Assembly (NCBI RefSeq): GCF_004375085.3
Contig: NZ_SNAQ03000005.1
Coordinates: 186,001 to 250,000, forward strand
Source: Lewinella sp. W8
GTDB lineage: Bacteria > Bacteroidota > Bacteroidia > Chitinophagales > Saprospiraceae
DNA length: 64,000 bases
Direction of reading: 5' to 3'
Shown: positions 25,850-34,713 of the stretch, piece by piece
Position numbering within the stretch: the stretch's first letter is position 1
How the letters are laid out: each line of letters opens with the position of its first letter
Made by a program: the position numbers and the translations under genes
The notes under the pieces: generated by a model
The model's database searches: none
Told to the model about the DNA's origin: nothing
Seen by the model: the letters and a program-made list of their open reading frames with translations, nothing else

Positions 25850-26251
25850 TCAGCATGCGCCGGCCAGTTGCTTGGCGTCCACCTTTTCCGCTACGGCCTC
25901 TTCCTCGTTTCCGCCCTGCTTCGGCCACAGATGAAAGCCCCCCGAAAAATAGGCGCCCTGTGACCAGGTACCGTAAACGCCACTTTCGTCGGCGCGGCCG
26001 TCGTAGAAAATCACGTGAGTGGCGTACTGCTTGACCATCCGGCAAGACATTTCCACGGTGGAGTACACGCCTTGCCAGCGGAAGGCCCCGACGTCATCGC
26101 TGCCACCGCCGGTGACTTTCCCGTCCGCAAAATCCAGCTGGCAGCGCATCGGGTGACGCTCAGCGCCGGGTCCACTGCGGTAGAGGTAAAACCCTTCCCA
26201 GTCTCCACTTGGGAAATAGGGGTGGCTTTCGGCGTTATGGGATTGAGCCAT
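25850..26251 (-). CDS. Conserved hypothetical protein
   Basis: 133 aa, no signal peptide. The centre alternates glycines and aromatics (GDWEGFYLY, GTWSQGAYFSGGFHLWP), which fits a small beta-barrel of lipocalin-like topology; this is a guess. Asp and Cys residues (MRCQLDF, MSCRMVKQY) are not arranged as a known metal site. It starts 6 nt after the stop of the upstream SDR gene, so the two are probably one operon and may act in one pathway. I recognise no named family. Confidence 0.7.
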   Translation of the reverse strand: MAQSHNAESHPYFPSGDWEGFYLYRSGPGAERHPMRCQLDFADGKVTGGGSDDVGAFRWQGVYSTVEMSCRMVKQYATHVIFYDGRADESGVYGTWSQGAYFSGGFHLWPKQGGNEEEAVAEKVDAKQLAGAC

Positions 26252-26257
26252 ACCGGG

Positions 26258-27025
26258 TTAACGGAGGTAACTGGCTCCGTTGATGTCCAGAATCGCTCCG
26301 GTGGTAAACGTAGCTTCCGGACTGGAAAGGAATAAAATGGCCCGGGCTACTTCCTCCACGGTAGCCACGCGATTGAGGGGACTCTGCGCCTTGACGGCGT
26401 CTCCCGCAGCCCCCTGCAGGTGCGGTCGGGCCATAGCCGTTTCAATGAAGCCCGGGGCCACGGCGTGTACCGTGATGTTGTCCTTACCCACCGCCTGGGC
26501 CAGCGACTGAGACAGGGCGTGCAATCCCGCCTTGGCGGCTCCGTAACCCACCTGACCGGCCTCCCCGCGAAAGGCCCCCCGGCTACCCACGTTAACGATG
26601 GCCCCACCCCGCTGGGCGCGCATGATTTCGATGGCCGTAAAGGCAGCCGCAGCCGGACCGACCAGATTGGTGTCCAGGGTGTTCCGGAAGGTCGTCAGCC
26701 AGGTATCAAAGGGCATACTGCCATCCACGGGATGGGGGCGAAAAATACCCGCGTTATTGACCAATACGTCCAGTCGTCCGAGCTTAGTGGCGGCACTCTG
26801 TACGAGCCGCCGGGCCACCACCGGGTCCGCCAGATTCCCCTGCAGGAGGCAGTGCCCCGCGCCTTCCAGACCGGCCAGCACCGCCTTGGCGCCCGCAACG
26901 TCCTGGTTATAGTGGACGCAAACCCGGGCACCGGCCCGCGCGAACAATGCTGCCGTGGCGGCGCCAACCCCCTTACTACTCCCCGTCACCAAAACGGTGC
27001 GGTTGCTGAAATCAACTGTTATCAT
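26258..27025 (-). CDS. Short-chain dehydrogenase/reductase
   Basis: 255 aa from the ATG at 27025. Classical SDR: cofactor motif TGSSKGVGAAT (about residues 12-22), LVNNAGIF, Ser in VNVGSRGAF, the YGAAK catalytic pair and the DINGASYLR end. It resembles 3-oxoacyl-ACP reductase/glucose-dehydrogenase-like SDRs, but the substrate is unknown. The arginine-free loop after the second strand (VHYNQD) leaves the cofactor open. The frame runs on to 27139, but the extension is unlike the family and contains the TACATTTG promoter box, which ends 4 nt before the ATG at 27025. The gene for the 133-aa protein follows after 6 nt. Confidence 0.9.
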   Translation of the reverse strand: MITVDFSNRTVLVTGSSKGVGAATAALFARAGARVCVHYNQDVAGAKAVLAGLEGAGHCLLQGNLADPVVARRLVQSAATKLGRLDVLVNNAGIFRPHPVDGSMPFDTWLTTFRNTLDTNLVGPAAAAFTAIEIMRAQRGGAIVNVGSRGAFRGEAGQVGYGAAKAGLHALSQSLAQAVGKDNITVHAVAPGFIETAMARPHLQGAAGDAVKAQSPLNRVATVEEVARAILFLSSPEATFTTGAILDINGASYLR

Positions 27026-27029
27026 TTTG

Positions 27030-27037
27030 CAAATGTA
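27030..27037 (-). promoter_or_regulatory. -7 box TACATTTG 4 nt before the SDR start
   Basis: An exact TAnnTTTG match that ends 4 nt before the ATG at 27025. It predicts a leaderless or near-leaderless operon mRNA and fixes the start codon. Confidence 0.5.
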
Positions 27038-27101
27038 GGCGACCTGAATATACTTTTTGGGCTTCTGGGACGTAATAAACGGGTAGTACCTAGTTATCCC
27101 G

Positions 27102-28061
27102 ATGAACCAACACCCCATTTTGCTGAAGTCCGCGCTCACCTCTCTCTGCCTCCTGGTCTTTTCCCTTGCCGGAATCGCCCAATCCGGCGAGTTGAGCCCG
27201 GAAAACCGGGACAGTATGGAGCTGGCCGAACAGGAGCTGCTCGCCCTATCCTACGTCATGCACACGGACAGTTCGGCGGACCGTCGCTTCACGGCCTGTA
27301 AGGAGCTGATTCGCGGACTGGTTACTTCGCTCAACCGCCCCAACAGTTTCCGGTACGCTTTTCCGGAATTGGAGGGCGTAAGCATTCAGTACGCTCCGGA
27401 CAGCAGCTTCCGCATCTTCACCTGGGAGTTACACGTCAACCGGGACGAATACCGCCACTACGGGGCCCTGCAGCGGAACACGGAGAACCTCCAGCTTACG
27501 CCGCTGATTGACCGGGGTTTTACGCTACGGGAAAACCCCGAAAATGCCATTCTCGGGCCCGACAACTGGCTCGGCTACGTGGTGTACCGGATGATTCCCG
27601 GCGGCACCCATAACGGAAGTCCCTACTATCTACTCTTCGGCTTCGATCGTTTTGGCACCTGGAGAAGGCAGAAGATTCTTGATGTGCTCACCTTTGACCA
27701 GAATGGCAAACCCCAGTTCGGGCTGCCGATTTTTGATACCTACACCGAGAAGGGGCAACTGATGCCCGACCGTTCCCGGATCATTCTGGAGTACGGGGCC
27801 GAAGGCAGGGTGGCCATGCAATATGAGGCCGACAGTAACCGGATCGTCTACGAGAACCTGATTCTTATGCCCGGGACGAATGAAGAAGGCCCCGTGAACA
27901 TGCCGGACGGTTCGTACCATGCCCTGGAATACCGGGACGGGCGTTGGACAGAAATCACCAAGATCTTCAACCACGTTTACGACAAAGCTCCCCGCGACCC
28001 GGAGCGCAAGGCCGACGGCCGGGACATTCTCGGCCGCCATCGCGGCGGAAACGGACGGTAA
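27102..28061 (+). CDS. Secreted protein of unknown function
   Basis: 319 aa. The signal peptide covers MNQHPILLKSALTSLCLLVFSLAGIAQ. The mature protein has an N-terminal helical part and then a beta-rich part with repeated aromatic strands (FRIFTWELHVN, DNWLGYVVYRMIPGG, SPYYLLFGFDRFGTWRRQK). A basic C-terminus follows (DKAPRDPERKADGRDILGRH). It resembles uncharacterised periplasmic proteins seen across this group, but I name no family. It is divergent from the SDR operon; the start regions are 76 nt apart. The next plus-strand gene begins 150 nt downstream. Confidence 0.8.
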   Translation: MNQHPILLKSALTSLCLLVFSLAGIAQSGELSPENRDSMELAEQELLALSYVMHTDSSADRRFTACKELIRGLVTSLNRPNSFRYAFPELEGVSIQYAPDSSFRIFTWELHVNRDEYRHYGALQRNTENLQLTPLIDRGFTLRENPENAILGPDNWLGYVVYRMIPGGTHNGSPYYLLFGFDRFGTWRRQKILDVLTFDQNGKPQFGLPIFDTYTEKGQLMPDRSRIILEYGAEGRVAMQYEADSNRIVYENLILMPGTNEEGPVNMPDGSYHALEYRDGRWTEITKIFNHVYDKAPRDPERKADGRDILGRHRGGNGR

Positions 28062-28211
28062 TTACCGATCACGCCAAGGCCTGGCGAATTGCTTTCTCGC
28101 CCAATTTTCCCCTTACGATTTCGCTGGACAGTTTTCCGGTCGTTTCCCTAATTCTGGCTACCTTCCCGCCAGCATGCGCCGCATTTCCTAAACCTGAATT
28201 TTTCCCTGTCC

Positions 28212-31200
28212 GTGGTTCTCGACAATCTGAAATTAATCTCCGCCGGAGCCGGTAGCGGAAAGACGTATCGGCTCACCGAAGAGATGACGGCGGCCCTCGT
28301 GAGCGGCCAGGCGAGGCCGGAAGGGATCATCGCCACCACCTTCACCAAGAAAGCCGCCGCGGAATTGCGGGAGCGCGTCCGGGTCAAGCTGTTGCGCGAA
28401 GGGCTTTCCCAGGAGGCCAATTCCCTGAAAAATGCCCTCATCGGCACCGTACACGGGCTGGGGGTGAAACTGCTGAAGCGTTTTGCCTTTGAGGCCGGGG
28501 TCTCCCCTCAGGTGGAAATTATCGCGGAAGAGGATCACCAGCGGTATTTCAACCTGAGCATGGCAGCCGTTATTTCGCTGGAGACGATCGACGAAATAGA
28601 ACGGCTTTGTGAGCAACTGGGCCTTAGTGTGGACGGTACTCCCTACAACTGGCGCAAGCAGGTGCTGCAACTCGTGGAGATCATCCGGAGCAATAATTTT
28701 TCCGCTGCGGACATCGAGGAAAGCCGGAAACGTTCCTGGGCAAGTCTGGCCGCTTTTCTCCCGGAGGTTCTTAAGGATTTGGCGTTACCGCAGGTGCAAA
28801 GTCAACTTCAGATAGCCCTGACGGAAACCGCGGCAGCCCTCGTGAACAATGAGGCGGATGGCACCAAAAAGACACTTACCGCCGCCCAGACCCTGCGTCG
28901 GCTGGCTAGTCAGCTACAACGGAAGGGCTCCCTACCCTGGTCGGAATACTGCCGTTTGTGCGGCTTTGTCGAAAAGGTAGGGGCCAAAAGCCGCGACCTG
29001 GTGGGCCACCTCGTTGAGGTTGCCGAAAGACACACCCAACTACCGGCTTTCCATGACGATATCCGCCGATTCCAGGAGCTAATGTTCGGAGCCGCGGAGG
29101 CCGCCATTGCGGAGTATGACCGCTTCAAAAAGAGTCGCGGGCGGATTGACTACACCGACATGGAAGCCCTGGTCCTCCAACTTCTGGAGCAGCCGGAGGT
29201 GCAGGCGAGTCTCCGGCGGGAACTGGACCTGCTAATGGTGGATGAATTTCAGGATACGAGCCCCATTCAGTTGGCGCTGTTCCTGAAATTGAGCACCCTG
29301 GCCCGGCACAGCATTTGGGTGGGAGATCCCAAGCAATCCATCTACGGTTTTCGCGGAGCGGAACCCCGCTTGATGGCGGCCGTGATGGCCGCGACCGGTC
29401 CCGTCGACGTGGCCAATATCCAGCGCAACAGCTGGCGCAGCCGGGAAGACGTGGTGTATGCCTGCAACGCCCTCTTCACCAAGGCCTTTCCGGACATACC
29501 CGAGGTGGCGGTCGTGCTAGATCCGGTGCGAACCCGCGGCGGCAACAAGTTCTCTCCGGCCGAGCCTCCCGCCATCGCTGAACGATCAGGGGTCTGGCAC
29601 TGGCACTTTGAGCTGGACGGCAAGGGACGCATTTCCAAGCAGTGGACCCGCGAGGTGCTGGCCAAAGCTGTCCGTGAGCTTCTGGCCAATCCCCCCATGA
29701 TCTTGCCGAAGGGTGAGGATACTCCCCGCAAGATGATCCCGGCCGATATTGCCATTCTTTGCCGGTCTAACTACGGTTGTGCCGACATGGCGGATGCCCT
29801 GAGTCGGCAGGGGCTCAGTGCGGCCATTGCCCGCACGGGTTTGCTGGCTACGGCCGAAGCTACCCTGGTGCTGGCGTGTCTCAAGTATCTTCTCAACGCC
29901 TCGGACAGCCTCTCGGTAGCCGAAATCTTGTTATTCGGAAGCAGAAGGCCCCTGGCCGAGATCGTTCGGGACCGGATGGAGTATATCCAATCCCAGCGTG
30001 ACGAAGACGTGGCCTGGGCGGCGGACGACGTGACGATTCGGACGCTGGATGACCTGCGGGGCGTTACCGAGGAATGCAGCACCAGCGAAATCCTGAACCT
30101 ACTCATTGAGCGACTGAGCATCCGGCGCACCATCGTTGCCTGGGGGGACGGAGAGCAGCGACTGAGCAACATCGATGAGCTTCGTCGACTGGCCATCGCC
30201 TACGAAGACAATTGCCACCGGCAACACCGGGCGGCCTCCCTGGGTGGTTTTTTACTGTATCTCGACCAACTGAAACGCGACGAGACGGACCGTCAGGGAG
30301 CCGGTGAGCGTCCCGAAGCGGTCAACGTACTTACCTACCACCGAAGCAAAGGCTTAGAATGGCCACTGGTCATCTGTGCCGATCTGGACCAAAAACTCCG
30401 GGCGGATATCTGGGGAGTTGACGTCGTTCCCCTATCGGAAGAAGTAGACCTTTCTGCGCCCCTGGGTAACCGTTGGGTCCGGTACTGGGTAAATCCCTAC
30501 GGTAGGCTGGCTAAGGGAGTTCCCTGGCTGGAAAGTATTCAGGAAAGTGAATGGGCGGACGCCGCCAGCGAAAAGGCCCTGGCCGAGGAAGCCCGATTGC
30601 TGTACGTGGGCTTTACGCGGGCGCGGGACTTCCTGGTGCTCCCCACCAATAAAGATGGCGCCCCCTGGCTCGACCGGGCTTATTCCAGGGGTGGCGGCAA
30701 GACTCCCGTCCTGGACCCCAACAGTACGGATGCCCCCTTTGACTGGGGGAATCACGAGGTCAATAAACTTCTCCAAACCTGGACGGAGCCCCGCTCCCTT
30801 CCTGCTTCGGAAAGGAGCTACCGGGAAGTACCGTTTCTCAGTGGAGAACGCCCGGGCCGGGCAGCTTTTCCGGGAGCCATACTGGAAGAGGAATGGTTGG
30901 TGGAGCAATTCGGTGGCTCCAATTTGGGGAACTTTCATGAGTACTTCAATCCCCCGCCCCCCGATCCGGATACCGACCCCAGGCTGTGGGCCGGCACGAT
31001 AAAAACCTTTCTTGCCGGGGATGTACCACCACTTCCCTCCAACGTCAGACAGGAACGTTCAGAAATGCTGCTGCAGAACTTCCTTCCGGGCGGTGAATGC
31101 CAGCCACAGGTGATTGCGGATCATTCGGCGGCCTTCCACGACTGGATACGCCGGGAATTTCCCGGCGGTAATCTACGGCAGGGAGTAGTAGCGCAAGCCA

Positions 31201-31466
31201 GGGTTCAGGGTCGTCAAATCAGGTTGTCGGCCGACTGGCTCATCGAGCAAAAGGAAGCGACCACCCTAATCCTTGACGTTTTACTGCCCCACAAGCAGTT
31301 CGACCTCCAGCTACGCTACTTACTCGCCCGGGCCAGCTTAATGAAGGAGGTCTTTGCCCACAATGGGATTACCATCAGTCGGTGCTTCCTGCACCACGTC
31401 CCGGGAGGTAATCTACGGGAGGTAGCCTTCCACGGGAAGCAGCAATTGAGTCTAAACCTGATCTAG
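28212..31466 (+). CDS. UvrD/RecB-like (AddA-type) helicase with degenerate nuclease region
   Basis: 1084 aa from a GTG start. SF1 helicase motifs are clear: Walker A SAGAGSGKTYRL (residues 10-21), TTFTKKAAAELRERV, DEFQDTSPIQ, GDPKQSIYGFRGAEP, LTYHRSKGLEWPLV and LLYVGFTRARDFLVLP. This layout and length match RecB/AddA-type repair helicases. In active members a C-terminal nuclease domain has D-x(n)-D-Y-K followed by QLxxYA. Here that zone (about residues 1018-1050) reads ADWLIEQKEATTLILDVLL and then LQLRYLLARASL, so the catalytic D-x-K triad looks lost. No AddB gene is adjacent. It probably retains DNA unwinding only; that is inference. The futalosine hydrolase gene starts 1 nt after the stop. 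Confidence 0.88.
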   Translation: MVLDNLKLISAGAGSGKTYRLTEEMTAALVSGQARPEGIIATTFTKKAAAELRERVRVKLLREGLSQEANSLKNALIGTVHGLGVKLLKRFAFEAGVSPQVEIIAEEDHQRYFNLSMAAVISLETIDEIERLCEQLGLSVDGTPYNWRKQVLQLVEIIRSNNFSAADIEESRKRSWASLAAFLPEVLKDLALPQVQSQLQIALTETAAALVNNEADGTKKTLTAAQTLRRLASQLQRKGSLPWSEYCRLCGFVEKVGAKSRDLVGHLVEVAERHTQLPAFHDDIRRFQELMFGAAEAAIAEYDRFKKSRGRIDYTDMEALVLQLLEQPEVQASLRRELDLLMVDEFQDTSPIQLALFLKLSTLARHSIWVGDPKQSIYGFRGAEPRLMAAVMAATGPVDVANIQRNSWRSREDVVYACNALFTKAFPDIPEVAVVLDPVRTRGGNKFSPAEPPAIAERSGVWHWHFELDGKGRISKQWTREVLAKAVRELLANPPMILPKGEDTPRKMIPADIAILCRSNYGCADMADALSRQGLSAAIARTGLLATAEATLVLACLKYLLNASDSLSVAEILLFGSRRPLAEIVRDRMEYIQSQRDEDVAWAADDVTIRTLDDLRGVTEECSTSEILNLLIERLSIRRTIVAWGDGEQRLSNIDELRRLAIAYEDNCHRQHRAASLGGFLLYLDQLKRDETDRQGAGERPEAVNVLTYHRSKGLEWPLVICADLDQKLRADIWGVDVVPLSEEVDLSAPLGNRWVRYWVNPYGRLAKGVPWLESIQESEWADAASEKALAEEARLLYVGFTRARDFLVLPTNKDGAPWLDRAYSRGGGKTPVLDPNSTDAPFDWGNHEVNKLLQTWTEPRSLPASERSYREVPFLSGERPGRAAFPGAILEEEWLVEQFGGSNLGNFHEYFNPPPPDPDTDPRLWAGTIKTFLAGDVPPLPSNVRQERSEMLLQNFLPGGECQPQVIADHSAAFHDWIRREFPGGNLRQGVVAQARVQGRQIRLSADWLIEQKEATTLILDVLLPHKQFDLQLRYLLARASLMKEVFAHNGITISRCFLHHVPGGNLREVAFHGKQQLSLNLI

Positions 31467-31467
31467 T

Positions 31468-32151
31468 ATGCGTATCCTGTTGACGGCAGCCACGGTTTTT
31501 GAAATTCAGCCCACCATTCAGTGGTTACGCCGGGAGTGCCGGGAAGAACGTGCCAACGTACTGCATTTTTCCAACGTAACCATCACCGTACTCTTCGGGG
31601 GAGTAGGTCAGATGCGGACGGCCTACGCGCTGGGGCATTTTTTCGGAGCACAGGAGGAGCTTCCGGACCTTGCCATTCAGGCCGGGATTGGTGGGGCGCT
31701 CGATCCGGAACTATCACTGGGGCAGGTTGTGCAAATAGATTCCGAACGGATGGGCGACCTTGGGGCTGAGGACAGCGATGGAGAATTGCTTCGGCTTCAT
31801 GAGCTTGGTTTATCACCGGGGCCGCCCTTCGACGACGGTGGCGTATTGCGGGTACCGCCGCCCGCCGCGAGTCTCCCCTTTCAATCGTGCGCCGGGATCA
31901 CCACCAACCGCGCCACGGGGGAGGCTGAAAGTATAGCGCGCTTACGGCGTCAGTTTCCGGACGCCCAGGTAGAGAGCATGGAGGGGGCAGCCTTTCTTTA
32001 TGCCTGTCTCACCAACGGCGTTAGCTGCCTTCAGCTACGGTCCATCAGTAATTACGTAGAGCCCCGGAACCGCGACAAATGGGAAATGGACAAGGCCATT
32101 AAGAGCCTGAACATCAGCCTACAAAGCTTACTGGGTGCATTTATCAATTGA
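31468..32151 (+). CDS. mqnB: Futalosine hydrolase
   Basis: 227 aa. MqnB removes hypoxanthine from futalosine in the alternative (futalosine) menaquinone pathway. It belongs to the nucleoside phosphorylase/hydrolase fold: LLTAATVFEIQPTIQWL, the glycine strand VLFGGVGQMRTAYALG, IQAGIGGALDPELSLGQVV and the late motif VESMEGAAFLYACL, ending in the futalosine-hydrolase-type RSISNYVEPRNRDKW. It starts 1 nt after the helicase stop and should be translated from the same message; the pairing is probably positional rather than functional. No other mqn gene is in the window. Its closest alternative is MTA/SAH nucleosidase, which the C-terminal motif disfavours. Confidence 0.88.
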   Translation: MRILLTAATVFEIQPTIQWLRRECREERANVLHFSNVTITVLFGGVGQMRTAYALGHFFGAQEELPDLAIQAGIGGALDPELSLGQVVQIDSERMGDLGAEDSDGELLRLHELGLSPGPPFDDGGVLRVPPPAASLPFQSCAGITTNRATGEAESIARLRRQFPDAQVESMEGAAFLYACLTNGVSCLQLRSISNYVEPRNRDKWEMDKAIKSLNISLQSLLGAFIN

Positions 32152-32455
32152 AGGTAGGTGGAGTTTCCTTTTCCCGTGCGGTCAGCCGAACAAGCCCGAA
32201 AGCCAACCGAATCAGGCTGGGACAACTAACGGCCTTTCCGCAAAAGAATGTGGCGAATCGACCTTGTACATTCTCTCCTTCTTTGATGGAGTGGTCGCCT
32301 TTCGGGGAAAGGCGACACCAGGCACTTATCCCTAGACGGAGCAAGTGGACACGGTTCCTGGCACCTGCGCGCAGCGCCCAAATGAACCACCTGCTCTGAA
32401 GGAGACCAAGCTTTTTAGTGCATCAGAATGTTTTCTGGCCACAACAACAACTCCT
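32152..32455. other. Intergenic region with a strong hairpin
   Basis: No coding frame is convincing. GTCGCCTTTC-GGG-GAAAGGCGAC (32294-32316) is a perfect 10-bp stem with a 3-nt loop and no T tract, so it may act as an mRNA 3' end or a binding site. No clear -7 box for the VOC gene is seen. Confidence 0.6.
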
Positions 32456-32833
32456 ATGGTACCCTTTACCCTTGACTATCTGGATCACGTGGCCCTCCTG
32501 GTGGAGGACCTGGAAAAAAGTGCGGACTGGTATTCGTCCTATCTGGGGCTGCAACGCGTGACGTTTCCGGAATGGACCCCATTTCCCGTCATGTTGTTGG
32601 CGGGAAATAGTGGGATCGCGTTATTTCCCCGGGGAGACAAGCATCCCGCCAGGGGCATCAATACGGTAGACCATTTCGCCTTCCGGCTTTCGTTGGAACA
32701 ATTGGAGGTCGCCAAACGGTACCTGGCCGATGCCGGACTGGAATATGTCGAACAGGACCACGTATACTTCCGGTCCATCTACCTCACCGACCCGGACGGC
32801 TACCGCGTGGAGCTAACCGCACCCACGACATGA
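32456..32833 (+). CDS. VOC family (glyoxalase/bleomycin-resistance fold) protein
   Basis: 125 aa from the ATG at 32456. One vicinal-oxygen-chelate domain: DYLDHVALLVEDLEKSADWY (His in strand 1), ALFPRGDKHPARGINTVDHFAF (second His), and DPDGYRVELTAP with the final metal Glu. These three ligands fit a metal-dependent member such as lactoylglutathione-lyase-like or fosfomycin-resistance-like proteins; the substrate is open. The frame extends back to 32345, but the upstream part is low-quality, Thr-rich sequence with no domain, so the ATG right before the fold is preferred. Confidence 0.87.
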   Translation: MVPFTLDYLDHVALLVEDLEKSADWYSSYLGLQRVTFPEWTPFPVMLLAGNSGIALFPRGDKHPARGINTVDHFAFRLSLEQLEVAKRYLADAGLEYVEQDHVYFRSIYLTDPDGYRVELTAPTT

Positions 32834-32893
32834 CCCTACGGAACCTTTCTGGTGGAAAGTTCACGTCCCGATCCATCATGATTGGGAAGGCCG

Positions 32894-33418
32894 TTATTTC
32901 TTACCGAGCCCGTTCAGGTATTCCTGGTAGGTCTTGCTCCGGTAATGCTCATCCCGGATAAAGGCCAACTCGTGGATGAAGCGGTCGGCCGGCTTGAAGC
33001 CCGGACTGATAGAGATCCGGGAGCGAGATTCATCCAGGTATACGAGGCTGGGGTAGCTCATTCTTCCGTCCAGTAAAGCGACGGCCAGTTCGTGTGCGCC
33101 CCGGCGACCGTAACTCTGGTTGAAGTTGAAGGTGTGGCCATCGTAGGTGATTTTGGCCCGCTGTTCGGCGTCCAGTTTAACGGCGTAGAAGTTGTTGGAG
33201 ATGTACTCCGCGATTTTTGGGTCCGCGAATACCGTTTTGTCCATTTTTTTGCAGTACCCACACCAATCGGTGTAGACGTCCACCAGGATTTTTTTGGGCT
33301 GTTGCCGGTGTTTGGCAATAGCCTCTTCCCAACTCAGCCATTTGACCTGAGCGAAGGAAACGTTGGTGGCAAAAAAGAGGAAAAACAGTGTTAGTAGTGA
33401 GAGACGGGGAATAGTCAT
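32894..33418 (-). CDS. Secreted thioredoxin-like protein
   Basis: 174 aa from the ATG at 33418. The signal peptide is MTIPRLSLLTLFFLFFATNVSFAQ. A thioredoxin_7/DUF255-like domain follows with the redox motif WCGYCKKMDKTVFAD (about residues 50-64). The usual cis-Pro is in MSYPSLVYLDES. Its place after export suggests periplasmic thiol-disulfide work, such as keeping a partner reduced. The C-terminal tail (HYRSKTYQEYLNGLGKK) is helical. The longer frame to 33457 would put a Cys-rich stretch before the signal peptide and is rejected. It lies downstream of the PorP/SprF gene in the same direction, 152 nt apart. Confidence 0.88.
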   Translation of the reverse strand: MTIPRLSLLTLFFLFFATNVSFAQVKWLSWEEAIAKHRQQPKKILVDVYTDWCGYCKKMDKTVFADPKIAEYISNNFYAVKLDAEQRAKITYDGHTFNFNQSYGRRGAHELAVALLDGRMSYPSLVYLDESRSRISISPGFKPADRFIHELAFIRDEHYRSKTYQEYLNGLGKK

Positions 33419-33570
33419 ACTAAAAGGAAAAATTGGGCACGACGATAAGGACATCAATACCGGTGTAAAAGTCTGATTCTAGCTTTCTGACGATGCGTGC
33501 TGAGGACACACAGGAGTCAATACATTTCGCAAAATAGGGTACCGACGGATAATTTCCTCTTGCGAAAAGC

Positions 33571-34629
33571 TTAAAACTGCGGACAAGGGACAGCTTCGTC
33601 GTCGTCGGCCTGCCCCGTATAGGAGAGGTTGATCTCAAAAGCTCCCTGGTGTCGACGACTGGTTTGCAGGCCATTAAGTCCAATATCGTAACTGAACCCG
33701 AGGAGGAAACTATTGATTTCAATCCCCACCATACCCACGGCACTATCCAGGGCAAAATCTTCTTCGCCCGTGATCATCCTGGCGTGTGCGCCGAGGTGAA
33801 AGGCGGCTCCGTTGACGTCATTGATCAAAAACCGCAGGTTGGTCCCGGCGTTGGCGACCCGATGGGGCCCCTGGGAAAAGCCGTAGACCCGGGGGCTGAG
33901 CAGCACTTCGCGGGTCAGGGGAATGCGCAAGTTCAGGTAAGCGGAGTACCGACGGTACAGCAGGTTGGTTACCTCAATATCTTCCCCCTGCGTGGCTTCG
34001 GCGAAAAAGCTCTGTTCGGGTTCATTGACGTGGTGCATGGCTGCTCCCAAGAAGATGGCCGTACGATTCCGGGGAGCGTTGCTGTAGTTGAGGCCAATCT
34101 GATAATCGCCGAAGGCGTAGTTATTGACCGGCAATTCTTCTCCCGTAGCGCCCTCGATGAAAACTCCGGTACCATCAAATTCATCCTCAAAGGTGAGCTG
34201 ATCGTAGCTTACATTACGCTGTACCACGCCCAGTTGCACCCCCAGGCTGAGGTACTGATTGTTTTTGGGGTCGAGTGATTTGTGAAAGGCTCCCCCCACC
34301 ATGATCTGGTTGACGCTGTAGTTAATTTCCGAAACCCGGTCGCTGGCGAAGAGGACACCTACGCCAAAGGCGTCCTTGAACTGTCTTTTTCCGGGATTGA
34401 CGTAGTAATGGAAGTCGGCCGCAAAGGCGGTGGTGGAATAGGGGGTCTCCAAAGTTTGTGCCCACTGGCTGCGGGTACTTACGCCCACCCGGTACCGTCC
34501 CGGGAAGAGCCCGGTGAGCGCGGGGTTGAGGGAAAGGGGGGAATTGAAGTACTGGGAGAAATGCAAATCCTGGCCAGAAACTTCATTGACGGACAACAAC
34601 AGGAGTAAAAAGAAGAAAAAATGCTTCAT
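33571..34629 (-). CDS. PorP/SprF family outer-membrane protein (type IX secretion-associated)
   Basis: 352 aa from the ATG at 34629. The signal peptide is MKHFFFFLLLLLSVNEVSGQ. The mature protein opens with DLHFSQYFNSPLSLNPALTG, the hallmark of PorP/SprF proteins, followed by GRYRVGVSTRSQWAQ, and continues as an outer-membrane beta-barrel with alternating aromatic strands. In known systems these proteins help export or anchor T9SS cargo, often next to a CHU_C-type adhesin gene; here the giant CHU_C gene is 19 kb away. No other T9SS gene is in the window. A TAAATTCG sequence (one mismatch from TAnnTTTG) lies about 20 nt upstream. The final PQF aromatic end is typical of barrels. Confidence 0.92.
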   Translation of the reverse strand: MKHFFFFLLLLLSVNEVSGQDLHFSQYFNSPLSLNPALTGLFPGRYRVGVSTRSQWAQTLETPYSTTAFAADFHYYVNPGKRQFKDAFGVGVLFASDRVSEINYSVNQIMVGGAFHKSLDPKNNQYLSLGVQLGVVQRNVSYDQLTFEDEFDGTGVFIEGATGEELPVNNYAFGDYQIGLNYSNAPRNRTAIFLGAAMHHVNEPEQSFFAEATQGEDIEVTNLLYRRYSAYLNLRIPLTREVLLSPRVYGFSQGPHRVANAGTNLRFLINDVNGAAFHLGAHARMITGEEDFALDSAVGMVGIEINSFLLGFSYDIGLNGLQTSRRHQGAFEINLSYTGQADDDEAVPCPQF

Positions 34630-34713
34630 AAGGGGCACTTGGGGGGGCGAATTTACGCGCTCTTGCCATTGCCAACGGGAATTTAACGACCCTTATTTTA
34701 TATTAGCCGATCT

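Noticed and set aside
23898-32369. CCTGGCACCTGCG seen at about 23898, 32357 and again inside the DAACS gene near 56582
   Set aside because: The 13-mer is short, its flanks do not align and one copy is coding, so chance is enough to explain it.
32456-32833. Specific call as glyoxalase I or fosfomycin resistance protein
   Set aside because: The VOC fold and three metal ligands do not identify the substrate.
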